Below, in pieces: positions 35,471 to 46,925 of a DNA stretch of 64,000 bases. Each line of letters begins with the position of its first letter. Positions within the stretch are counted from its first letter, which is position 1. Source of the DNA: Adiantum capillus-veneris. Its lineage: Eukaryota > Streptophyta > Polypodiopsida > Polypodiales > Pteridaceae. The stretch is from NCBI GenBank assembly GCA_014529385.2, contig CM043955.1, positions 148,629,640 through 148,693,639 on the forward strand, read 5' to 3'. The notes beneath the pieces are model-generated. The model did not search any database. It saw only the letters and a list, made by a program, of their open reading frames with translations, and was not told where the DNA came from. The position numbers were made by a program, and so were the translations under genes.

Positions 35471-36580
35471 TATCATGAAGCTCTCATCCTGCAAAAAGAG
35501 GTTTTTCTGCCACAGGTCCACAGACGTAGTTGACTCCTGACCTGAATGGTTAAACCAATCCTCCACTTCTTTGTGACTTGTTGATGGTCCTAGGCTTTGT
35601 CTTATTGCTTGGAAGGTGGATTCATCTGGTAGTGTCTCCTTGTATTTTTCAGCTTTCTCAAAGCAACTTCAGAGGCATTCCATTGGATTGTTGGATGTTT
35701 GCATTGCCTCATCATCGCTACTATCCTCTAAAACAAATCCACTCCTCTCCTCTTGGATTCTGGAAATGATAGCCAGGGAGAAGTCCTCCCTTAAATAAAA
35801 GATGCTTTGCACATCATGTAAAAAGATATAGGTCTTGTCTCCAATCCTAAACTCAGGCACAGCAGGCAACATCATCTGAGCATGCTTCTCAGTGAAGTTA
35901 CTGACATCCGAGGGTAGTTTGGTTTTTGTTGTTTTCACAGAGAGCATCTGACTTCTTTGAACTTCAATTGCCTCAACCTCAAGGTCTACTGTATCTTCAA
36001 CCTCCTCGACTTCTTGTATGTGTGTTGTCTCCTCGCATTCTTCATCTGGTGTTGCGTCCTGCTCCTCTATCACCTCATCAGAATTCTTCATGTGAATTCC
36101 AAACAGGTTGTTCAGGTAAATCATAAAGCCAAAGGATTCCTGAATAAGTTTGCACTCTTTTTGGTGCAAAGGGCAAGCTGAATGTCGGCAAGCAGGTGGT
36201 AATTCCCTATACTCCTTTAGTCCCTGTCCTTTTTCACCGCAGTCATTTGAATGAACCATAGCCATACTGGGCAGAACAACCCTCCCTACCTACACCATAA
36301 GTTCAAATTGATCTCTGTAGGGCTGCAAGAATTCACTGTGCTGAGCTAAAAGGTCTTCAATATCAAATTAAACATAGAATGAACTAGATCATATTTGTCC
36401 CCAGCACCACACGATGCTGCAAAATCGAACAGCCTCTCATCAGTTACAACTGGCTCTTCCAGAGAAGGCACATCCTCTTTGGCTTTACCTTTACTTGCAC
36501 AAGGACTGCTTGCTGGGAGATGTGCATCATCTGAGAAGTCTATATTCCTCTTTCAAGTATTTTTCTTGACAAGTACTGTA
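35160..36580 (-). pseudogene. Unknown gene, minus strand, possibly part of a mobile element
   Basis: I do not recognise the family. Reading from 36540 there is a leader (SDDAHLPASSPCASKGKAK, TDERLFDFAASCGAGDKYDL). A main exon (36265-35669) contains a Cys/His cluster (ACRHSACPLHQKEC), an acidic Glu/Asp-rich segment and a C-terminal part with PEFRIGDKTYIFLHDVQSIF. A TGA at 35669-35671 is followed in the same frame by further open coding (FEKAEKYKETLPDESTFQA, EDWFNHSGQES) to about 35467. A (CA)n tract then seems to sit in an intron, and after a CTCAG acceptor comes a last piece (CWIADKNDFLRRWTREYRG) ending at 35160. A TAG near 36289 also interrupts the reading. Convergent with the transposase-like gene, so possibly its partner. 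Confidence 0.4.
35422..35466. repeat. (CA)n microsatellite
   Basis: A 45-bp CA tract, probably inside an intron of the minus-strand unknown gene. Confidence 0.95.
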
Positions 36581-36705
36581 GAGGGTGAGGGAGCCTTGTA
36601 GGGTGAGGGATACTCTTGGCCAAACGACCTCTCTGGGTCCGGTTTTAGTCTCTTATGCCTACTGGACCTTAATCCTATTCATCAGGAAACAATGTCAAGT
36701 CTTTG

Positions 36706-36709
<4 letters not shown>

Positions 36710-36774
<65 letters not shown>

Positions 36775-36862
36775 AAGCACACCAAAAAACACACAGAGAC
36801 AGACACACACACACTCTCTCTCTCTCTCTATAAAGCACACCAAAACACACACACACACAAAC

Positions 36863-36918
<56 letters not shown>

Positions 36919-36942
36919 AAGCACACCAAAAAACACAGACAC

Positions 36943-37031
<89 letters not shown>
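36710..37031. repeat. Compound (TC)n microsatellite block
   Basis: Four TC tracts (36710-36771, 36812-36828, 36866-36917, 36947-37031) are separated by similar short spacers built of AAAGCACACCAAAAAACACA and CA repeats. The spacers are themselves duplicated. Confidence 0.95.
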
Positions 37032-37035
<4 letters not shown>

Positions 37036-37042
37036 CTCCACG

Positions 37043-37105
37043 GTACTAAAGGCGCGCGTAGAGACTTCCAAAGAGTACTTGGTTGTCTCTGCGTGCCTTT
37101 AGTAC
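37043..37105. repeat. 63-bp foldback element, copy 1
   Basis: Arms GTACTAAAGGCGCGCG and CTGCGTGCCTTTAGTAC form an imperfect hairpin. Copy 2 at 51326-51388 is the same 63-bp sequence in inverted orientation, including an 11-bp outer flank (GCCTCTCCACG at 37032-37042). Confidence 0.85.
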
Positions 37106-37139
37106 AGAGATAAAGAGAGAGAGAGACAGAGACAGAGAG

Positions 37140-37388
37140 AGAATGTGTGTGTGTGTGTGTGTCTGTGTGCACTCCTGTGTCTGTGTGTGTATCTTTGTCT
37201 ATCTATGTGTGTATGTGTGTGTGTGTGTGTGTGTGTTCAATAGTATAGATTTGTTTGTTTCCACACACACACACACACACACACACACTGCTAGCTATTG
37301 TTAGAAATAGAGAGAGAGATAGAGTGAAAGAGATGACCTTTTGTGGGGGGAGTTTGCAGAAACTCCATGGGAGGTGTCTGCGCCATTG

Positions 37389-37480
<92 letters not shown>
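37140..37480. repeat. (GT)n, (CA)n and (CT)n tracts
   Basis: GT-rich 37145-37236, CA 37261-37288 and CT 37389-37480 (with single TTT and CCC interruptions). The CT tract directly precedes LINE B coding. Confidence 0.9.
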
Positions 37481-37484
<4 letters not shown>

Positions 37485-37971
37485 GGATAATGTGGTTTCT
37501 ACATCTCCTATCATGCAAGCCGTTGTCCAAGCAAAGAATGTAGAGAATGTGGACACTCAAGAATTGCAAGAATGACAAAAACGCTCAAAGAACATCGTCA
37601 TTCGTGGAATCAAGGAGGAAAGCATGGAAACACCCCAATCTCTTGCGGTTGCTATTGAAGAGTTTTTTGCTACACACTTTGGCATGTCAGAAATCATGGC
37701 TTATGGTGCACATCGAGTTGGAAAACAAGGAGTACCTCACTCAGGAGAAAGACCTATTGTATGTACCATGGCTGATGAGGTAAAGAGAAAGATCATTCTT
37801 GACAATGGTTGGATCTACCTCAAAGGAACGGGTTGTAATGTATATGAGGATCGCACTCTTATGCAACAAAATGTACGTCGCAAGGCATATGAGGAAAGAA
37901 GCAAGAAGGTTAAGGTATCATCTCAAGAAGAAAAGCCACTTGAGGAGGATGCAAGTCCACCCAACAAATAG
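37481..37971 (+). pseudogene. Non-L1 LINE B: ORF1 (nucleic-acid-binding protein), 5'-incomplete
   Basis: Coding begins out of the CT tract (DNVVSTSPIMQAVV), meets a TGA at 37573, then continues in the same frame as KNIVIRGIKEES and METPQSLAVAIEEFFATHF. It includes AYGAHRVGKQGVPHSGERPI and ends at TAG 37969-37971. The pattern is that of the RRM-like region of LINE ORF1 proteins, which coat the element RNA. The N-terminal coiled coil is missing or replaced by the microsatellite. ORF2 begins two codons after the stop in the same frame. Confidence 0.7.
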
Positions 37972-37977
37972 GGACAC

Positions 37978-39206
37978 ATGATCTATGAGACCAACTCACG
38001 CTTGCGAATAATCTTTTGGAATTGTAAACACAGGTATCCATGGAATGTGGGAATTGGCATTGATGAGCTTACCAATGACTCCGATGTGATACTTCTTGTC
38101 GAAACATGGGAGCATGATGCGCAACAAATTCTTGGATTTGACAAATACGATGTGCATTCTTTGATGTGGGCCAAAATGCAAAGCAACGAAGAGGCCAAGG
38201 AGGCGTATCATATATGACCAAAAATGGTTTGAAAGATGTTTCCATTGTCAAAGAAGATAAGTATAAACGCTAATTATGGCTGAAAATCATCCCACCAAAT
38301 GGTCAAGTCATGTTTGTGGCTGGTTGCTACATTCCTCACTATGACTCCAACTTTTATGCTCGCTTGAATATGGATAGAGATCAGCCTTTTGTTGAACTAG
38401 AGGAAGAAATTGCTCATTACAAGGATCAAGGTGAAGTCATTGTTTTTGGAGACATGAATGCTCGCACAAATATGTTACAACACGACACACAACAAGTCGA
38501 CATGCCGCATGTCTCAAGAAGAATGGATGACTCATACATGTATAACGGAAGTTATAATGATGCAAAAGAAGTGGATCACCATGGAAAGTCACTTCTACAT
38601 ATGTGCAATAGTACCGGAATGCTCATTGCAAATGGTGTATCTCTATGGCAAGGCACCAATGACTTTACATGTAGAAAGCACAATGGTGATAGCGTGATTG
38701 ACTATATGTTGTTCTCGGAAGCCACTCTAGAATGCATACAAAGCTTTACACTTGGTGAATGGAATCCGGAATCAGATCATAGGATGTTATGTATTGACCT
38801 CAAGTGTGGTAAACGGCCCGAGCATGTAGCCTCCAATCATGATGTGAATCATTTGTACCTACATCTAGACTTCAAACGAGCACTTATATATGATGATATG
38901 GTGGACCAAATGGTAAGCATGATAGAGCATCAAGAGAGCCCAACATTAGAATGCAAGTGGAAAGTTTTCAAAGAAGTGATTTGCTCTTGTGCGAAGGAGT
39001 GCTTTTCGGTGAAACACATGTCTTGCAAAAGTTCTAAGAAGGGTAGCACCAAGAAGAAATGGTTTGACATGGAATGTAGTCAAGCCCGAAAACACTTGCT
39101 AAGATTGGATGCAATCAAAGACAAGGAAGTTTACTTGGAATATTCACACACATACAAAGAACTTGTTCAAAAGAAGAGGAGAAGGTGGGAAAACAACTTC
39201 TTTTAG
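37978..39206 (+). pseudogene. Non-L1 LINE B: endonuclease part of ORF2
   Basis: Starts at ATG 37978 and soon reads IIFWNCKHRYPW, the first endonuclease strand. The frame shifts near 38195, and a TAA at 38272-38274 interrupts the next frame (GLKDVSIVKEDKYKR, then LWLKIIPPNGQV). From 38310 to 39206 the domain is open: VAGCYIPHY, VIVFGDMNARTN (catalytic Asp/Asn), VIDYMLFS and NPESDHRMLCI (catalytic Asp/His). The linker to RT follows. A further frameshift lies near 39200. Confidence 0.85.
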
Positions 39207-41353
39207 CGCAAGAGAAAGCACATGCATGTGGCAAGTTTTGGAAAAATCTAAAAGGCAAGCGCGTTGAGAGCTTTGGTGACTTGACTCTTGAGGATATGTA
39301 TATGCATTGCAAGAACCTCTATGAGAAACCCGATGTTGATAAGATGGAGTGTTGTAGCTCCCTTCCGTTTATGTCTCCCTTCTTTACCATTGAAGATGTA
39401 TGCCGAGCGCTTGAGAAACTTGCTACTCGCAAGGCAGGTGACCTTCAAAGTCTCAAGGCTGAAATGATTAAATGGACAAGCAAGAAAACACGATATTGGA
39501 TATGCGATATGTTTAACCTTGCACTTCAGTATGGCATGCCTCATGATTGGAGTTCAAATTGGACCAAACCTTTGCACAAAGGAGGAGATGTAAACAATGT
39601 GAACAACTATCGCACTATAATGGTTGGTTCTTTGATGGCAAAGTTATTTGGATGTATCATGGAGATGAAGATAAGTGAATGGGCTGAAAAGAATGGCAAA
39701 CGTGCGTTTGGCCAAGCAGGTTTTCGAAAGCATCATAGCACTATTGATCACCTTGTCACTCTTCGAGTTCTTATGGAAGCGTCTCGATTGAAAGGAAAAA
39801 AGTTGCATTGTTGCTTTGTGGATTTCAAGAAAGCTTTTGACATGGTACCGCGAGGAAATCTTTGGAGACGTATGCAAAGCCTTCAAGTGCCGAGAGAATT
39901 TATGCATGCAGTCTTTTGCATCTACCAAAAAGTGATATGTCAATTACGTATGGGAGATGGAATTTCAAAATTTTTTGCAAGCACCATTGGTGTCCAACGA
40001 GGATGCCCACTTTCCCCAACCCTCTTTGGGCTACTCATTGATGAATTGGAATGCATGGTTCTTGATTTTATACAGCAAGAAGGCATAGAAGAGGTTAAGA
40101 TCGAAAATGCGATGATCATGCTTTTGCTTTATGCCGATGATGTAGTGCTCTTGGCACATACCTTAGATGATTCACAAAAGCTTATGAGTGTCATGGAACG
40201 CTTTTGCCTACATAGCGGGCTGATCGTGAATGGATCCAAAACCAAGGTTATGCTTGTAAAGACCGTCAATGATGAAAATCCATGCATTGTATACAACAAT
40301 GAGCAACTTGAAGTGGTAGATCACTTCAAGTACCTTGGCGTTGAGGTTCCATCCAATCATAAATGGAAGGATTGTGCAATGTGTCGCTTGGAAGCCGGAA
40401 AGAGGGCTTATTATGCATTTGAGAACATGTGCAATGCTAGAGAGATCAAGTGTTGGGCTCTCAAAAAGTACCTCTTTGACACATTGGTGACACTAGTGCT
40501 TCTTTATGGAGTGGAGGTGTGGGGTGGAAGCATCGGGAAGTCTACTTGGAAAGAGTTTGAGAATGTCCAAAAGCGTGTTCTCACCAACTTTCTCCAAGTC
40601 AAGACACAAACACCCTACATGCTCTTACTTCTTGAGTCCGGATCGCTTCTCATTGAGGTCTTGGGCATGCAAAGGGTTATGGAGTACATGCGTAAGACAC
40701 AACGTAGCCCTTTGCATCGACTTCCTAGAATCGCATATGAAGCAAGTCAAAAGGTTCAAAAGACATGCAAGAGCAAAATACTAAGTTCGGGGTGGATGCT
40801 TGACATCAAGAAATTGTTTGGAAGATGGGATGCATGTCACTTGGTCAAGGATGCGTCGATCCACTCCCGAGTTAATGAGGCCTTCTTACAACACCAATGT
40901 ATCACGGCTTGGGAGAAATCCGGAGGTTCTCGCTTTAGCCATTACACCACACACGTTGCCCCAAAGTACAAATCTCTCTTCTTCTCTGAACGAGGTAACC
41001 GAACCCATCCCTACATCCTTGAGCCCATCCCGTTGAGTGCGATCCGCACCATTGCCTCCATTCGTCTTAGCTCCCATTCTCTACGCTGCGAGACAGGACG
41101 TTGGGGCACTGGCGAGGAGTGTCATCGACTTTGCACCTTATGCCCTCGTCAAGTGCGAGAGAGTGAGTACCACACACTACTTGAGTCCTCAGCTTTTGAC
41201 CACATTAGGTCCTCTTTTCCCCATATATTCATCCATGAGCTCTCCCTACATACCTTCCTCTCCCAACCACGATGTGGACTCTCTATTGCGACGCTCATTT
41301 CAGCCATTTTTGAGCATCGAGAGTCACTTATGACCTCCACTCACACCACGTGA
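39185..41353 (+). pseudogene. Non-L1 LINE B: reverse transcriptase part of ORF2 (722 codons open)
   Basis: One uninterrupted frame. Motifs: DWSSNWTKPLHKGGD, NNYRTIMVGSLMAKLF, AFGQAGFRKHHSTIDHLVTL, motif A CCFVDFKKAFDMVPR, motif B GVQRGCPLSPTLFGLLIDEL, motif C LLYADDVVLLA, then FKYLGVEV and LLYGVEVWGG. Near the C-terminus CTLCPRQVRESEYHTLLES is a zinc-finger-like CCHC tail with the last Cys changed. These motifs differ from the L1-type LINEs in this window and resemble the Jockey/CR1/RTE/Tad side of the LINE tree. The clade cannot be fixed by eye. The whole ORF2 is inactive because of the breaks upstream. Confidence 0.9.
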
Positions 41354-41640
<287 letters not shown>

Positions 41641-41889
41641 ACAAACCCTAACGCTCTTCCTACACGTAGAAAGTCTCTCTCTACTCGCGTGTTCTGGGCA
41701 GCATAGACTTCCTACGCTTTTAAAGACCCTCTACGTGCCTTTTGCAAATCTTCTTAAGACCCTCTACACGCCTTGTAGACTCCCCCTCCTTTTGGCTTTT
41801 AGCTCATCAACCTACAAGCGAAGCAAGCATCTCATTACATGTGTAACTATCTAGTGTGACAGTGTTTCTTTCTCTTTCAAGATTCTCTC

Positions 41890-41955
<66 letters not shown>

Positions 41956-42020
41956 GTACCCTACCCTCTTTCTCTCTCTCCATAGGTAGCAGGGGTCGCC
42001 ACATTTGTGGCTCGGGTTCG
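41641..42020 (+). other. 5' untranslated region of LINE C with a (TC)n tract
   Basis: Starts AAATCTACAAACCCTAACGC, contains (TC)n at 41891-41952, and leads to the ORF1 ATG at 42021. No other coding. Confidence 0.55.
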
Positions 42021-43049
42021 ATGGATCCACCTACCGAAGGGGAAGGGCCGGGTGTAGATAGCTACACCACCCCAAAAAAAACAACATCTACATTTAAACG
42101 GAGAAACAAAGATACTGTACTATCACCGGGATCCTTACGAGTTGGGAAAACCTCCAGGATACATGATGAGCTAATGATGGAGAAGGTCCAGGTGATGCTC
42201 TAATCAGAGCTAAAATATATAAGGGATGACATCAGGAAGGAAATGCACGCGAGCGCTGAGAGCTACAGGAATTCCATGTATGGAGACATGATGAGAGAAC
42301 TAAGGAGAGAGATCAAGGGGATACAGAATGAAGAAATTCAGATCTGAAAATAGAATTACGAAACCTAATCAAGGCCGAAGTAAATGTAACAGAATGCGTT
42401 ATGCAAAAGAAACTCGATGAGGCAGTAGCAAGTTTTGAAGCATGGAGAACAAATATGGAAAAGCACATGGGGAAAAAAGATGCAATAATCGAGGAGCTAA
42501 AAGGAGAACTTGCGGCTTGCAAATTTGCAACTAAGGAGAAGGGAGATGACCAACCTTCTGTGCTGAAGGAGCTCGAGGACATGAAGGATCAGATGAAAGC
42601 TCTACGGGAAGGAGATGAACAAAAATCAAAAACGGCATCTTCGTGGGCAGAACGTCTTTTTAAGACACAAGAAAAGGTTGATGAAGCAGAGAAATGGATT
42701 GAGGATGCAAAGAAAGGGAAGGCCCAGATGCCTGAGACCACACCTACATCTACCATTATTAATATGACCATTGAGGAAGAGCAGAAAAGGAAGAATCGGG
42801 CTCTGCATGTGCGGGTCACAAGAGTCAAAGACAAAGAGAATGTAGATGAAGAAGTGCAGGAATTGTTGCAACGCATGGGCATCACAGAGCCTACTCACAC
42901 AAGTGCATGGAGAGTGGGCAAGAAAGGAATCGATGAGAAGGGAAACGTAAAGGATAGGGCACTTATTCTTCGCTTCCCGAATATAGAAATAAGGAAAGAA
43001 TTTCTAAAGAAGAGGCCAACTCTTAAGAAAACCGGTATTTTCCTGGGAG
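42021..43049 (+). pseudogene. Non-L1 LINE C: ORF1, upstream part (split by a copia element)
   Basis: ATG 42021 (MDPPTEGEGPGVDSYTT). A TAA at 42201-42203 and a frameshift near 42335 damage the N-terminal part. From 42401 it encodes a long coiled coil (KLDEAVASFEAWRTNMEKHM, LKELEDMKDQMKALREGDEQ) and an RRM-like domain (ALHVRVTRVKDKENVDEEVQ, RALILRFPNIEIRKEFLKK). It stops at TGIFLG, where the copia element is inserted. The remaining 43 or so codons are at 46795-46925. Together they make a standard LINE ORF1 chaperone: coiled coil, RRM, C-terminal domain. Confidence 0.85.
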
Positions 43050-43242
43050 TGTTGGGATTAAGGCCTATGTGCCTTGACCAGTCGCCCAGGTCATGGGCAC
43101 CCGCCCACTGTTACCCTATACTTATAGTGAGTATACTGTATAGGGGGAGCTGCCACTTCACAGTCTCCCCACCCACATTGTGTGTGTGTCTCCTTCTCTC
43201 TCTCTCTCACTCTCCGTCTGTGGTGCTCCCCAATCCCCTTCA
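43050..43242 (+). repeat. 5' LTR of the non-autonomous copia element
   Basis: TGTTGGGATTAAGGCC at the start and CCAATCCCCTTCA at the end, with an internal TC-rich stretch. Confidence 0.93.
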
Positions 43243-43244
43243 AT

Positions 43245-43256
43245 TGGTATCAGAGC
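43245..43256 (+). promoter_or_regulatory. Primer-binding site (initiator methionine tRNA)
   Basis: TGGTATCAGAGC two bases after the 5' LTR. Confidence 0.9.
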
Positions 43257-44861
43257 TATGGTGGCCGCGGAGAGCACGACAACTTTGAGAGCTTCGAGGC
43301 GATAGCTCGCTCGCTCTCGACTGTAGAGAGATTAAGAAAGCTTGGAAGCTTTGTGAGAATGCAATGGGAGCTTGTGAGCTCATTTGAGAGTGATGTATGC
43401 TCTTGTGGAAGCTCAGAAAGGAGTGTGTAAGTGAAGGTGCTGCCCTAAAACTGTGTGCACAGCAGCACAATTTTTTTCAGATTCGTTTTTCTCCTTTTTG
43501 AAATGCAGATCTGAGAATTCTGTCCGCCTAGCCCATCCGTTTCGACGTGGTCTACAACTTTGCAGAAGAAACTTTTTGCAAATTCCTCACCGTTTTGCTG
43601 ATATTCAGCTCAGACTGACTGTATACAGAAATTCCAGATTTTTTGTTGTCGCATTGTGTGCGAGTTTGATGCACTTTTGGAAGCACGGGAGATGCTTGAA
43701 GTTGAGTGCATAAATTCTGAGCTGAAGATGCAATTGCAGCTTGTGTTAAGCTTGTGGTTTGAGGGTTTTTTGGTAGACTTGGGCAACGAAGTACGGACGT
43801 GTTTCCACACCACCGAAGCGGTCTCTTGAGAGACGCATGTTTTTGGAGCACACAGGTGGAGCTTCTTTCACTAGTTTTCACAGGATACTTTGGCAGTGAT
43901 TTTGTGCTTGGATTCATGGTCTTTGCGGATGGTTTGCATATGGTTATGGCACATGGTTGATGCCCATTATATATGCATTTTGGCGAGCACTTTCAAGTGT
44001 CGGTAAGCTCTCTTGAGAGCATTGTTTTCGCATTGATCAAGTTTTCGGATTGCAAATCTTTTGGCGTTTGTTTATGCGCAGTCACTCCGTTGATGTACGT
44101 TGTATGTGAAAATGTGGAGCCATTTTGGTCTTTCTACTCATTCGCATTGAGTAGTGTTATGGTTTATGGTAGAGATTGTACTTGAGTTTTTTGCTCAGTT
44201 TTTAGGGGAAATTCTGTCGGATTTTTCCCAGATTCTCGCCATAGTTTGTGATCGAGTGTTTACTCTCACTTTGGCAGGTTCTGTCAGTTTGGACACAGTT
44301 TTGTGTTTTTGTATCCACTCTCGCAAGAGTGAGGAGTTGTGTATCTTTCTTTGCTTGAGACAGTGGTTTGCTCTCGGGTGGGAGAGTCTTGTGATCTCGA
44401 GCATTGTTTGCCATAGTTTTGCAGAGCTTATGCATGTATGTTGAGTGTAGTTTGATGCGCATTGATTGCTCATTGTATTGAGCTTGCAGGACAATGGTTA
44501 TTTTGTGTTGATAGCCATAGTGCGTCGAAACTCTGGCGAAATTTTCCCAGGACTTTTATGCGTATCATTTATGCGATCTAGGTAGAGATTGCGGGTTGCA
44601 CTCAGCATTTGCGTACGGTGTTCTCTGCAGGTGGGAGATTTGTGCATGTGTATGCATGGATACCGCATAGTGTGGGCTTGGTGATTAGCTCACAGATTGC
44701 AGTGTGATACTAGAGTAGGCGAGGCTTGTATTGACATTGCGGGAGCTCTATTTTGGAGTGTGTCTCACAGGTTTTACATTGTGTTTCTGGCCATATTTGT
44801 AGACAGTTTCCAAGTGTTGTTGGTGAGGTGGTTTTGCTTTCTATTTTGCTACATTCTGCTC
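43257..44861 (+). other. Untranslated leader of the non-autonomous copia element
   Basis: About 1.6 kb without a credible gene. Short open stretches on both strands have no motif. Confidence 0.55.
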
Positions 44862-46523
44862 ATGGCAGAGACAGGTGATTGCTCAGATTATGATCTCTCC
44901 GAAATGTGCATGTTTGATGGGTCAGACTTTGCAGCATGGAGAGAGTGTATGCTTGATGCATTGACACAACGAGGGTTGCATCGACCATTGAGTGGTGATG
45001 CAGGTAGACCTTCAAACATGTCTGACGATCAGTGGCAGGAGCTAGAGGAGATGGCACTATCTACGCTCTCTTTGCACCTTGCAGAATCTGTATATGCTCT
45101 TGTTATGTATGAGACTACTTCGAGAGCACTTTGGCGCATATTACATGATATGTATGATAGATCTGAGTCATCAAGGACTCGTGTGAGACATGTACATTCA
45201 CGAGTACGCCGACAGGTGATATGTTGGTATTATGGTCATTCTGGACACGTTAGACGGCGCTGTTTTCGTCGTATGCAACATCGTAGGAGACATGGCAGTC
45301 TCAGAGATGTATGTAGTGATGCCATGGAATCAGTTGCTTTGACAGTTGAGGCAGATGTAGTGTCGAATTATACTGGTGACGGGGATGTCACTTTTACCTC
45401 GAGCTATGCACGAGATGCTATACATGTGGATAGTGCACTCCCTTCGTAGTGGTTGCTAGACGCAGATGCTATGTTTCATGTCACGCCGCATCGTGAATGG
45501 TTTTGTAGCTATTCTAGCGGGATGCTTGGCAGTGTACGTTTGACCGATGGATCGGTGCATGCGATAGCAGGTGCAGGAGATGTGAGACTGTCATTACCGA
45601 GTGGTGCATCTTACTTGTTACGACATGTGCGCTATGTACCAGATTTGACAGTGAGTTTGATCTCGATTGGTCATCTTAGAGATTGTGGATGTCAGATTTC
45701 GCTACGAGAGCGAGATTTTGTGATGCATTTGGGTTCGCTAGTGATTGCGAGAGGTGCCAAGAGTGGTACAGGTTACCCATTGCATGTGGATCACGGGAGA
45801 GACGGTGTTGTCTCTATGATCATGCAGCCAGGTATAGAGCGAGAGAGTAGGGGAGTCTCTTTTGCTTGTGGGTTGCAGGATGCTTTCCATGGAGTGCAGA
45901 GCAGTGACCTTGTTGTGCAGGTTACGTCTACGGATGCACAGGTAGAGCGGGACATCTCTAGTGAGTCACAACAGGATGAGTCATCAGAGGTGATGACAGA
46001 GATGACTCACATGGATGCTGAGATGTCAGCTATTGTGGAGTCATTTCTTGATATGCTTATGCCAGAGCTTGATGCAGATTCAGCACAGATGGATACTCTT
46101 GGTACACATGTGATATGTGGTGGGCACAAGGAGTCACTCCAGAGCTCGGAGTCAGAGTGCCATGGTCTCTATTATAGGGGACATGATTGCCATGAGTTGA
46201 GTTCTGAGTTGGAGGTGGTAGAGGTTACCAGGGTTGCATCAACGTTCGGTGTCCTCATGTACGAGATGCTGATCTCGAGGCCCGATATAACAGCTGCAGT
46301 GGGAGCATTTGTAGCAGGGTTGATTAGTTGTTCGATGACTGATCACGGCATAGAGCATAGGGGAGGTTTGCAGGTATTGGACCGATACTTGCAGGAGTGC
46401 ATGAGCTCTCATAGACTATTTGCAGAGCTTGGAGCTAGCTCTGTGTGGCTTCCACAGCGGTATGTTTTTCTATCAGTAGAGCCGAATGCACTAGCTCATC
46501 GAGAGTCAGTGGGCATAGGTTGA
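44862..46523 (+). CDS. Chimeric gag/protease-remnant/RT-tail ORF of the non-autonomous copia element
   Basis: ATG 44862 starts a gag protein (MAETGDCSDYDLSEMCMFDG; LHLAESVYALVMYETTSRAL). Its zinc knuckle reads CWYYGHSGHVRRRC, with the second Cys replaced by Tyr. A single TAG at 45447-45449 is followed in the same frame by WLLDADAMFHVTPHREWF, a copia protease motif whose Asp-Ser-Gly is changed to Asp-Ala-Asp, then the protease body (VRYVPDLTVSLISIGHL). After GAKSGTGYPLHVDHGRDG the integrase and RT core are deleted. An acidic segment leads to LMYEMLISRPDITAAVGAF, the end of the copia RT domain, and the frame closes at TGA 46521. Apart from the TAG, 553 codons stay open across the deletion, so the chimeric protein may be made. 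Confidence 0.7.
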
Positions 46524-46598
46524 GAGAATCTCTCACCTTCTATTAGTTGTACACTAGTAGATCTTGCTTAAAGGCACATTGGCCTTTAAGTGGGAGGT

Positions 46599-46789
46599 TG
46601 TTGGGGTTCATGCCCATGTGCCTTGACCGGTCGCCCAGGTCATGGGTGCCCGCCCACTGTTACCCTATACTTATAGTGAGTATACTGTATAGGGGGAGCT
46701 GCCACTTCACAGTCTCCCCACCCACATTGTGTGTGTGTCTCCTTCTCTCTCTCTCACTCTCCGTCTGTGGTGCTCCCCGATCCCCTTCA
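46599..46789 (+). repeat. 3' LTR of the non-autonomous copia element
   Basis: TGTTGGGGTTCATGCCC at the start and CGATCCCCTTCA at the end, followed by the GGGAG target duplication. Confidence 0.93.
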
Positions 46790-46925
46790 GGGAGATGACC
46801 TTACATTGGCACAAGTGGCACACATGCAAGAGTTGATGCCAGAGATCAGGGCAGCAAGAGAAAAGGGGAAAATCACCTTTTATAGAGGAGGGAAAGTAGT
46901 GGTTCTGGAAAAACGCTCATCGTGA
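46790..46925 (+). pseudogene. LINE C ORF1, C-terminal part after the copia insertion
   Basis: Continues TGIFLG at once with DDLTLAQVAHMQELM, then EIRAAREKGKITFYRGGKVV, and ends with TGA at 46923. This is the expected C-terminal domain of a LINE ORF1 protein, which confirms the insertion point. ORF2 follows in the same frame directly after the stop. Confidence 0.9.

Larger units (their letters stand above)
43050..46789 (+). mobile_element. Non-autonomous Ty1/copia element (3740 bp) inserted in LINE C
   Basis: LTRs at 43050-43242 (193 bp) and 46599-46789 (191 bp) differ by about eight substitutions and one 2-bp indel by eye. Perfect 5-bp target duplications GGGAG lie at 43045-43049 and 46790-46794. 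A methionine-tRNA primer site is at 43245-43256, and a purine tract AAGTGGGAGGT at 46588-46598. Integrase and most of RT/RNase H are absent, so it needs proteins from an autonomous relative. It inserted exactly inside the ORF1 of LINE C. Confidence 0.93.

Noticed and set aside
36585-37578. Long Ser-Leu, Arg-Glu, Cys-Val and Thr-His reading frames (also at 6.7-7.2, 19.5-19.9, 20.4-20.8, 21.3-21.7, 41.4-42.0 and 50.9-51.9 kb)
   Set aside because: They are translations of TC, GA, GT and CA microsatellites in every frame and have no start context or motif.
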